Source of the DNA: Euryarchaeota archaeon UBA10
Lineage (GTDB): Archaea; Thermoplasmatota; Poseidoniia; Poseidoniales; Poseidoniaceae
Assembly: GCA_002498185.1 (NCBI GenBank)
Contig: DAGO01000007.1
Span: 15,123 to 35,289 of the forward strand
Direction: 5' to 3'
DNA length: 20,167 nucleotides
Position 1 is the first letter of the stretch. Each line of letters begins with the position of its first letter. The notes beneath the pieces are model-generated. The model worked only from the letters and a program-made list of their open reading frames with translations, was not told the origin of the DNA and did not search any database. Of this stretch, positions 1-5,861 are shown in pieces. The translations under genes were made by a program, and so were the position numbers.

Positions 1-560
1 GCAATTGTACGAATATGCCATGTTCTTTGCAAGTATACAGCGTTTGGTTCAGCAAGACGAGCTAGTCTAATGTGACCTCCACTCTCCTCACTTCCGCCAT
101 CCCAAATGTCGTATACGATTTGAATTCTATCTTGGTCAGTGACTCCAATCGCACATCCATGGGTCTGTTCACCAGACAATTCCTGCACCAACAGAGTTTC
201 GAGAGTCCCGTTTTGATGAAGAGTATGGAAATGAATTTCAGAAGTGTTTGTTGTACAAACATAAGCAACACCAATATCGGTTACTACCATGTCAAAAGAA
301 CCGTTGAAATCGGAATCGAGAACCTCGTGCGCCCAATAATCCAAAATTGATTCTCCTCTGACCGTCCAATTTTTGCCATCAACGTTGATTACATCTCCCT
401 CTAAATCGTGACCTGATCCAGTAGAGAATCCTATTTCTGAGGCCGCAGATGTCTTTTTAGAATCTAATTCAGGATTTGGAAACTGTACTACAGGTGACAA
501 AATTTGAATCAAAAATAGAACAATAATCGCGACTGGTAGTCCGCTGCTTCGCCGCGACAT
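1..560 (-). CDS. Secreted protein of unknown function, N-terminal part (runs off the left edge)
   Basis: Reading the minus strand from an ATG at 560, the frame stays open for 186 codons to the window edge, so the C-terminus is missing. The product starts MSRRSSGLPVAIIVLFLIQI, a short basic start and a hydrophobic stretch to about residue 26, which is a signal peptide or membrane anchor. The mature part is soluble-looking, contains an acidic DSDFNGSFD stretch resembling a calcium-binding or FG-GAP-type loop, and has short beta-strand-like segments such as IQIVYDIWDGG. This would suit a beta-propeller-like surface protein, but I do not recognise the family. A TATA-like AATAGTAAT lies about 30 bases upstream of the start (near 588-596), fitting a leaderless transcript; an AAGGT is also close to the start. 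It is divergent from the thiamine pyrophosphokinase gene. Certain: open frame and hydrophobic N-terminus. Inferred: export and fold. Confidence 0.75.
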   Translation of the reverse strand, partial: MSRRSSGLPVAIIVLFLIQILSPVVQFPNPELDSKKTSAASEIGFSTGSGHDLEGDVINVDGKNWTVRGESILDYWAHEVLDSDFNGSFDMVVTDIGVAYVCTTNTSEIHFHTLHQNGTLETLLVQELSGEQTHGCAIGVTDQDRIQIVYDIWDGGSEESGGHIRLARLAEPNAVYLQRTWHIRTI

Positions 561-612
561 AACTACCTTGACAAACTCCACCCTACATTACTATTCCCAA
601 AGATTGAGCATA

Positions 613-632
613 CGGCCCCCTATAGGGGGCCG
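613..632. repeat. Perfect 20-bp GC-rich palindrome with TATA core in a divergent spacer
   Basis: The sequence CGGCCCCC-TATA-GGGGGCCG is completely self-complementary and is followed on the plus strand by eight A residues (633-640). It lies between two divergent genes (starts at 560 and 685), 52 bases from one and 52 from the other. No gene ends here, and the T run is on the wrong side for an intrinsic terminator in either direction. Symmetric position and perfect symmetry suit an operator for a dimeric regulator, a cruciform or a recombination or REP-type element; which one cannot be told from one copy. Confidence 0.6.
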
Positions 633-645
633 AAAAAAAACCACG

Positions 646-658
646 AAGCGAACCGCTT
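646..658. repeat. Short inverted repeat AAGCG-AAC-CGCTT upstream of the thiamine pyrophosphokinase gene
   Basis: Two 5-bp perfect arms separated by three bases lie 26 bases before the ATG at 685, just downstream of the larger palindrome. It could be a weak operator or a small mRNA hairpin, but such a short repeat can also occur by chance. Confidence 0.25.
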
Positions 659-684
659 GAATCTGTGAATTATTTCGGAGTTTC

Positions 685-1263
685 ATGGCCGGGATGGTTC
701 TAGTTGTCGCCAATGGTGAATGGCCATCAGAAGAATTGCTTCAAACCCTGCTTGACAATGCTGAATTCACCATTGCTTTGGATGGTGCAGCAGACAGGTT
801 TGAGGGATGGGATGTAGTTGTTGGTGACCTTGATTCCATAGCAAACCCCAACGGAATTGAGAAAGATGAAAATCAGCAAAATTCCGACCTCGCTAAAGCT
901 CTAATCGAGTATGAAGTTGACGCGGTCGTAGGAGTTGAAGGAGGCCGCCTTGATCATCGCCTTGCAGCCTTTACTGCACTATTCGAATCTCAATCGGATG
1001 CGATTCTATATTTCGATGGATGGAGGGCGTGCAGAGTTGCTGATTCTGGATTGGAAATCGAGTTGCAAGAGGGAACTAAATGTTCGTTAATCGCATTTGG
1101 AAAAGTGGAAAATGTAAGTATGCAAGGGGCGGAATATACTCTGTCTGGAGAAGACATTTTTAGCGGCACTAGAGGAGTAGGAAATAAATCGGTTTCAGCA
1201 GAAATATCAATCTCTCACGACGGGGGAGATTTACTGTTCATTTGGGAGGCAAATGAGCTCTGA
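685..1263 (+). CDS. Thiamine pyrophosphokinase (thiamine diphosphokinase)
   Basis: Predicted cytoplasmic enzyme that transfers pyrophosphate from ATP to thiamine to give thiamine diphosphate (EC 2.7.6.2), the THI80/ThiN family. The 192-residue product has the family motifs in order: ALDGAADR (31-38), VVGDLDS (45-51), QQNSDLAKAL (64-73) and GGRLDH (86-91), then a beta-rich C-terminal domain with GTRGVGNK, which aligns with the family's usual TrGvSNE-like segment (a Gly replaces the usual Ser). The acidic and GGRLDH motifs favour thiamine pyrophosphokinase over the related archaeal MptE pterin pyrophosphokinase. Length is normal. GGAG at 677-680 lies only four bases before this ATG; the ATG at 694 (MVLVVANGEWP) is an equally good family start but sits 13 bases away. 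The 3' end overlaps the convergent DUF4105 gene by 26 bp. Likely role: salvage or activation of vitamin B1. Confidence 0.9.
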   Translation: MAGMVLVVANGEWPSEELLQTLLDNAEFTIALDGAADRFEGWDVVVGDLDSIANPNGIEKDENQQNSDLAKALIEYEVDAVVGVEGGRLDHRLAAFTALFESQSDAILYFDGWRACRVADSGLEIELQEGTKCSLIAFGKVENVSMQGAEYTLSGEDIFSGTRGVGNKSVSAEISISHDGGDLLFIWEANEL

Positions 1264-2098
1264 TATATCGTGAATATTCTTCCTTGCCGTCCCATTTTCT
1301 AGCACGCTCATCAATTCTTGATGCATCTATTGTGGAGTCGAATCCTCCCCAATCTTCGATTAGTTTCAGTTTCCATGCCGCCCGGGCTGAGTGCCCTGGT
1401 AGCAAAGTTCTCCACATGCGAGGTATTCTTCCGGGAGTGATTAGATTCACTTGGTCAACAATCGCTGTTGTGCATGTCTTCCCAAGCGTGTGGTACCATT
1501 CTGGTGTTTCTGCTAGCGAGTTCAATCTATCACACAGTGCATTGAATAGAGCCTTGTCCTTTCCCGGTGGAGTCTGGACTCTGAACAGGTGGACCTTGTG
1601 GTTTCTAGCGTTTGTTCGCAAATGCAATGCATCCTTCTCAGTAGCCACTAGTAAGTACAACTCATAGGCCCTCCATAGCCCGTTCCAAGGGTGATATCTC
1701 TCACCTACTTCGCGCCTTGTTTCAAATGAGAATGTGATAAATTGGCCGTCACTAAACTCGAAAGTAAGCATGGTATGTGCCAGACCTTTGATCTTGTGAA
1801 AATGGTCAATAACAAACCACACATCCACTATTTCATCAATGTCGACTTTGGTGTTAATCCAGTTTGAGTCGTGCTCTCTTTTGTTCTTCCAAGAGAAATC
1901 TCTGACATTTTTGAGAGATACTTTGCTTCCTTTGAAAGTGGCAGAGCCGTGTTTAGCACAATCTGCTACCCACTCTCTGTCAAGGCCCGGCTCCAAAGAT
2001 TTGAGACGAACATACCTCTTCCACATTGAATTAACGAACAGGGCTACTAAACCGAAACCACTGAGTATCATTACCCAGAAAGCAATGGCTTGTAGCAC
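1238..2098 (-). CDS. Membrane-anchored DUF4105 (Lnb N-terminal periplasmic-domain) protein
   Basis: 286 residues. A hydrophobic segment (about 4-24) is followed by a basic stretch (KRYVRLK), then a full DUF4105 domain. Family landmarks in order: DREW (40-43), VSLKNVRDF (60-68), GLAHTMLTFEF (105-115), FETRREVGERY (125-135), YELYLLVATEKDALHLRTN (145-163), and EWYHTLGKTCTT (200-211). His108, Glu126 and Cys209 are the conserved polar positions; the family is thought to be papain/NlpC-like, so a thiol hydrolase activity is plausible but unproven. The usual Asn before the Cys is Thr here. Start is GTG at 2098: a GAGGTG (2109-2104) sits five bases upstream, inside the last codons of the preceding gene, whose stop is one base away. 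Last gene of the surface-protein operon; its 3' end overlaps the thiamine pyrophosphokinase gene. The basic residues after the membrane segment argue for a cytoplasmic domain, unlike bacterial relatives. Confidence 0.85.
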   Translation of the reverse strand: MLQAIAFWVMILSGFGLVALFVNSMWKRYVRLKSLEPGLDREWVADCAKHGSATFKGSKVSLKNVRDFSWKNKREHDSNWINTKVDIDEIVDVWFVIDHFHKIKGLAHTMLTFEFSDGQFITFSFETRREVGERYHPWNGLWRAYELYLLVATEKDALHLRTNARNHKVHLFRVQTPPGKDKALFNALCDRLNSLAETPEWYHTLGKTCTTAIVDQVNLITPGRIPRMWRTLLPGHSARAAWKLKLIEDWGGFDSTIDASRIDERARKWDGKEEYSRYIRAHLPPK

Positions 2099-2099
2099 A

Positions 2100-3356
2100 T
2101 TACCACCTCTTCCACATCATTGAAGAGCGGTCCCACCAATCAACTTCACCATTGTCGTGTTTTCTCCACAACATTCCATTTTCATCAACGTGAGTGGGCA
2201 AACCTTCGGAGTCTGGCTCGCCCATATCATTGAGTAATCCGCCAAATAACTCGTCGTCTTCGGGACTTTTCATCATCAAAACGAACACCGCTATTCCTAG
2301 TACTAGAGACAGCATTACAATCCCCCAAATACCTACGCTAGAGGTTTCGGTTTCCTGACCCTTTGAGAGAGCTGGTGCATCTTCGTCTGCTGATGCCATT
2401 TCAGGAGATGGCATACGAATTAGCATTGTTCCACCAGTGGTGCTAATCTCCTCATCATTAGTAACGGTCAAGAGAATTTTGTAGACTCCAGATTCCCACA
2501 TCGAGCAATCTAAGGAACTAGAATTTGCTATTAATCCGATGGAAGGAGTAATTCTCCAATCCTTGACGAAATCAGTGTGGTCTTCTCCTACAGCAGCAAC
2601 ATGAGTAATTGTACAAGGAGTTCCGGCAAGAGCATCGTTTCCATTCACCTCAATTTCGAAGTTCGGTGGTGGCTTGTTTACGATAACAAGTTCCAATGTA
2701 TCGCTAGTTGTCTGTCCCAATCCATTTTGATAAGTTTCAGAGACAACATATGTCCCAGCGGGCCAGTTGCTGCAATCCAATACTTGGTCTGTGTCCAACA
2801 CTTTGAAAGGAGTTCCAGTAATTGAGCGAGTTCCTTCGAAATCCCATCTTGGACCGGTCTCATCTACGAAATCTCTGGTGATTTGACAATCATCTCCAGT
2901 TTGCATTATCTCCGACCCAGACAATACCAAATCGATTTCTGGGGTTGCTAAAGCAGGGCTCAAATCAAATGTACCAATGTTCACAGATTTTAGCAATCTT
3001 CCATCAGAATCACTAATTTCTAGAATCAGTGTGTGTTCACCTGCAGCCCAAGAATCATAGGTTAGTGATGCGTTTTCCTGATCTTCAAACGCCATTAGAA
3101 CCTCTTCATAAACTGTAATTCCTGAATGCTCTCCAATCAAAGTAAGTGTCAAATCTACCCATTGGTTTGTTGAGTTGATTACGACTACGACTCTAATTGC
3201 ATCCATCATTCCATCTTGGTTGCTATCAAGGCTATCATTTCGCAAAGCGATTAGATCTAGTCCTGCATCTGAGAATGGATCACTCTCTTCTTCTGCCACA
3301 ACAGTGCCTGTAAAGCAAAGCGAGACCATCAAAGCGATCAATAACCACTCACGCAT
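2100..3356 (-). CDS. Secreted Ig/PKD-like protein with C-terminal membrane anchor and Trp-rich tail
   Basis: 418 residues. Signal peptide 1-21 (MREWLLIALM... cut after VVA). Near the mature N-terminus is a calcium-loop-like DSNQDGMMD (44-52), then a beta-sandwich-like region. Two similar modules of about 90 residues follow; each has a first Cys in a C-x-I-T context (Cys157, Cys248) and a second Cys in LDCSxWxxG (Cys195, Cys284), probably one disulfide each. A membrane segment at about 342-362 anchors the protein, leaving a 56-residue cytoplasmic tail that is acidic and ends in a tryptophan-rich stretch (GMLWRKHDNGEVDWW, then DRSSMMWKRW). The family is not recognised beyond its Ig/PKD-like build. 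The ATG overlaps the end of the TSP3 gene by 8 bp, with a G-rich Shine-Dalgarno-like run at 3365-3370. The next gene starts one base after this stop. Likely a surface partner of the TSP3 protein. Confidence 0.8.
   Translation of the reverse strand: MREWLLIALMVSLCFTGTVVAEEESDPFSDAGLDLIALRNDSLDSNQDGMMDAIRVVVVINSTNQWVDLTLTLIGEHSGITVYEEVLMAFEDQENASLTYDSWAAGEHTLILEISDSDGRLLKSVNIGTFDLSPALATPEIDLVLSGSEIMQTGDDCQITRDFVDETGPRWDFEGTRSITGTPFKVLDTDQVLDCSNWPAGTYVVSETYQNGLGQTTSDTLELVIVNKPPPNFEIEVNGNDALAGTPCTITHVAAVGEDHTDFVKDWRITPSIGLIANSSSLDCSMWESGVYKILLTVTNDEEISTTGGTMLIRMPSPEMASADEDAPALSKGQETETSSVGIWGIVMLSLVLGIAVFVLMMKSPEDDELFGGLLNDMGEPDSEGLPTHVDENGMLWRKHDNGEVDWWDRSSMMWKRW
2104..2109 (-). promoter_or_regulatory. 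Shine-Dalgarno GAGGTG deciding the GTG start of the DUF4105 gene
   Basis: On the minus strand GAGGTG ends five bases before the GTG at 2098 and overlaps the final Arg-Trp codons of the upstream gene. It selects GTG over the out-of-frame ATG at 2100 and indicates translational coupling. Confidence 0.7.
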
Positions 3357-5805
3357 TTGAATCGCCCCCCTTCTTTTCCTCGACGATTCCTCTCTCTAAC
3401 GAAGATACTGAGCGAGAATACCGAACAATCATTGCTAATCCAGAAGAAAGAAGCATTACTGTTCCTAGAATCATGTATGATAGCCAACTAGACGCTGGTT
3501 CTTCTCCCATAACAGAGAATGCTGCATTCCAACCACCGTATTCGTCTGACCATCCATCTCCATCTGAATCAATACAACCCTGGACGTCTCTAGTTGAGGT
3601 TCCAGGCACATCAGGACAATCGTCACGCTTTGCACCCATCGGAACATCGCCAAATCCATCTTCATCGCTATCTTGCCATTGTAATCTGTCGGTTGGGAAT
3701 GCATCAGCTTCGCCCCAAGGAGATGCTAACCAGTTTTGGGAGGGGTCAGACCAACCGTCGCCGTCTGAATCTCGGCATCCTAGTCTATCGAAGAAGGACT
3801 GCCCTCTTTCGTTTGGACATGCGTCTCCTTCATGTCCATCTGGGTTGTCACCAAATCCATCGCCATCTAAATCACGCCATTGAGTTGGCTCGTGCTGGAA
3901 TTTGTCACCTTGGTCTGACCAACCGTCGCCATCGGTATCATGGCAACCCCAGCGGTCGCCACCTGCAGTTGGGCCTTGCGAAGTACCGGGTACATCTGGA
4001 CAAACATCCGCGGTAGTGCCACGTGGATTATCCCCTCTGCCATCGCCATCTCTGTCATGCCATTGAGTTACATCATCAGGCCAAGCATCAGCCATACCAC
4101 CCGGGCTAGCCAACCAGTGAGTAGTAGGGTCTGACCAACCGTCGCCATCAGAGTCAGGGCAACCCCAACGGTCCATCGCTGAATTACCTTCAGTAGCTAC
4201 ACAGCCATCTCCTCTCCAGGCTTCTCTCCAGGTTTCTCCATCGAAATATTCGAGGTTGTCTCCATAGCCATCATCATCGGTATCATGCCATTGGCTTTCG
4301 TCATCAGGGAAGGCATCAGCAAAACCGTCAGGGTGGGAAATCCACCAATCATCTGGATTGGAGTAACCATCCATATCTGAATCTAAGCAACCGAATCTGT
4401 CAGCCCAACTAATCCACCCACTTTCAACTTCTTCAACGGTACTCAAAGGACATACGTCTCCTTCAAAGCCGTTAATGTCATCTCCGTAACCGTCTCCATC
4501 AGTATCGCGGTATTGGCTCGGAATAAGTGGGAAATCATCGACCTGAGTTGCTCCATATGAGTTGTTATCTCCCCACCCGTCGCCATCGGTATCAAGCCAC
4601 TGTGTTGGATTGTCTGGGAAATCATCTACTTGCAATGCTCCCTCACTTTGATTGTCTCCCCAGCCATCGTTGTCTCTGTCAGACCATTGTGTGGGATTCT
4701 CAGGGAATGCGTCTGCACCGTTTGAAGCGGTCCAATTGGAATCTGGGTCAGACCAACCATCATTATCTGCATCTGGGCATCCAAATCTATCTTCTAGGGA
4801 AAATCCTGTGACGAAAGGACATGCATCTGGTTGACTAGCATTGGCATACCATACACCGATGGACCAATTCATTCTAGTTTCATTCCAAGAACCGTCGGCC
4901 CAGTTATCTCCAAACCCATCTTCATCGGTATCATTCCACTGACTTGGAGTGAATGGGAAAGCATCTGCGGAACCATTAGGGTGAGCAAACCATGGCTCGA
5001 CTCCGTCTAATCCGCCAGGGTCAGCATCTGACCAGCCATCACCATCGGAATCCAAACAACCAAATCTGTCTAGGTTTGAGTACCCTCTTCGGTATGGGCA
5101 ATGGTCCGGTTCGAAACCATTGATGTTGTCTCCAAACCCATCATTATCTGAATCTATCCATTGACTAGGTTGAGTAGGGAAAGCATCTGCTCCGTTATTT
5201 GTAGTCCAACCCTCATCGGGGTCAGACCAACCATCTGAATCTGTATCAGGACAGCCTTGGCGGTCATTGGTTGAAGTACCAGAAACCAAGTCGCAGTCGT
5301 CCTCATTATCGACAAATCCGTCCTCATCAGTATCACGATTATCTTGGTTCAATGAAGGAGTTAGAGTATAATCGACACCATCATTACACCAGCTATCTTT
5401 ACCCTTAATTTTGACATAAACCCAACCGGAGGTTGGCATTGTTGTGGAAAGAGTGGTCGAAGAACCTGCATCGCTCATTGCTTGACTCGCTACTTGAGCA
5501 CCATTAGAATCGTGAAGTGAGTAATCTGCCTCCCAACCGTCACCTGGGCACCACCATGCGCCATTATTCATCGAACCGGAAAATCCAACTTGAACGATAT
5601 CGCCTTTGTAGGCGTAAATCTTCCACCAATCGACTTCATCATTAGGTGAACAGCCGTCATCGTAACAAACATAGCCGTTGGTTGAAACTCCATTTGTCAG
5701 TACATTTGCAGTCGAGGTGTCATCATCCGCCTGTACTGCGGGTAAAAACGTCAACAAGGACACTGCGAGGAAGCACACCACCCACTGCTCCGCGCGCATG
5801 TGCAT
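3349..5805 (-). CDS. Secreted TSP3-repeat (calcium-binding) surface protein with PPC-like N-domain and C-terminal anchor
   Basis: 818 residues. Signal peptide about 1-26 (ending VQA). Residues about 30-150 resemble a pre-peptidase C-terminal (PPC) beta-sandwich: DEVDWWKIYAYKGDIVQVGF and a later GWVYVKIKG. Residues about 155-755 hold 18 acidic loops of the DxDxDGxxD type (for example DSDGDGWSD, DTDGDGWGD), the thrombospondin type 3 calcium-binding motif. They are arranged in longer units with conserved ADAFP, QW.D, and CP...DR.GC elements, so each unit probably carries a disulfide. A membrane segment (about 777-797) and a short charged tail close the protein. It probably forms a rigid calcium-stiffened stalk on the cell surface. 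First gene of the three-gene operon. The ATG at 5805 lacks a Shine-Dalgarno; Met3 at 5799 is an alternative start. The GT4 gene ends 56 bp upstream on the same strand. Confidence 0.88.
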   Translation of the reverse strand: MHMRAEQWVVCFLAVSLLTFLPAVQADDDTSTANVLTNGVSTNGYVCYDDGCSPNDEVDWWKIYAYKGDIVQVGFSGSMNNGAWWCPGDGWEADYSLHDSNGAQVASQAMSDAGSSTTLSTTMPTSGWVYVKIKGKDSWCNDGVDYTLTPSLNQDNRDTDEDGFVDNEDDCDLVSGTSTNDRQGCPDTDSDGWSDPDEGWTTNNGADAFPTQPSQWIDSDNDGFGDNINGFEPDHCPYRRGYSNLDRFGCLDSDGDGWSDADPGGLDGVEPWFAHPNGSADAFPFTPSQWNDTDEDGFGDNWADGSWNETRMNWSIGVWYANASQPDACPFVTGFSLEDRFGCPDADNDGWSDPDSNWTASNGADAFPENPTQWSDRDNDGWGDNQSEGALQVDDFPDNPTQWLDTDGDGWGDNNSYGATQVDDFPLIPSQYRDTDGDGYGDDINGFEGDVCPLSTVEEVESGWISWADRFGCLDSDMDGYSNPDDWWISHPDGFADAFPDDESQWHDTDDDGYGDNLEYFDGETWREAWRGDGCVATEGNSAMDRWGCPDSDGDGWSDPTTHWLASPGGMADAWPDDVTQWHDRDGDGRGDNPRGTTADVCPDVPGTSQGPTAGGDRWGCHDTDGDGWSDQGDKFQHEPTQWRDLDGDGFGDNPDGHEGDACPNERGQSFFDRLGCRDSDGDGWSDPSQNWLASPWGEADAFPTDRLQWQDSDEDGFGDVPMGAKRDDCPDVPGTSTRDVQGCIDSDGDGWSDEYGGWNAAFSVMGEEPASSWLSYMILGTVMLLSSGLAMIVRYSRSVSSLERGIVEEKKGGDSNA
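3365..3370 (-). promoter_or_regulatory. Shine-Dalgarno-like G run for the Ig-like gene
   Basis: GGGGGGCGAT on the minus strand resembles the consensus GGAGGTGAT and lies eight bases before the ATG at 3356, inside the last codons of the TSP3 gene. The ATG and the upstream TGA overlap (ATGCGTGA), so re-initiation or coupled translation is likely. Confidence 0.5.
3545..5340 (-). repeat. TSP3 calcium-loop repeat region (18 motifs) within the surface-protein gene
   Basis: The coding repeat can be seen in DNA as recurring phrases such as CCATCACCATCGG/CCGTCGCCATC, the complement of Asp-Gly-Asp-Gly codons. Unit length is irregular: mostly about 55-75 residues, but one unit is longer because it carries two extra DDFP-type short repeats, and one has an insertion rich in Trp and Asn. 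Codons differ between copies, so this is an old, diverged repeat rather than a recent expansion. Confidence 0.85.
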
Positions 5806-5812
5806 GCATGCG
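5791..5812. other. 22-bp perfect alternating pyrimidine-purine tract at the TSP3 gene start
   Basis: Every base from 5791 to 5812 alternates pyrimidine and purine, made of CG, CA and TG steps with an internal TGCATGCA palindrome. The tract covers the start codon at 5805 and the next few codons. Such sequences are prone to Z-DNA or cruciform structure under negative supercoiling. The property is visible directly; any biological role is inference. Confidence 0.5.
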
Positions 5813-5861
5813 AGGGTTTGGTTTTCAAGACAACGCCGGCAAAGTTTTGTAGAAATGGAGA

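Noticed and set aside
613..640. GC-rich hairpin with adjacent homopolymer as an intrinsic terminator
   Set aside because: The run downstream on the plus strand is A, not T, no gene ends here, and both flanking genes point away from it.
613..658. TPP riboswitch upstream of the thiamine pyrophosphokinase gene
   Set aside because: No THI-box-like conserved CUGAGA or ACYUGA segments are visible, and the 52-base leader after the palindrome is too short for one.
3473..4016. Open frames on the plus strand opposite the TSP3 repeats (up to 140 codons)
   Set aside because: They are antisense shadows of the Asp/Gly-rich repeat: low-complexity Pro/Ser or His/Arg products with no family features.
3545..5340. 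Repeated DNA phrases that might suggest a CRISPR array or satellite
   Set aside because: Repeats are in frame, of uneven spacing and explained by TSP3 calcium-loop codons; there are no constant direct repeats with unique spacers.
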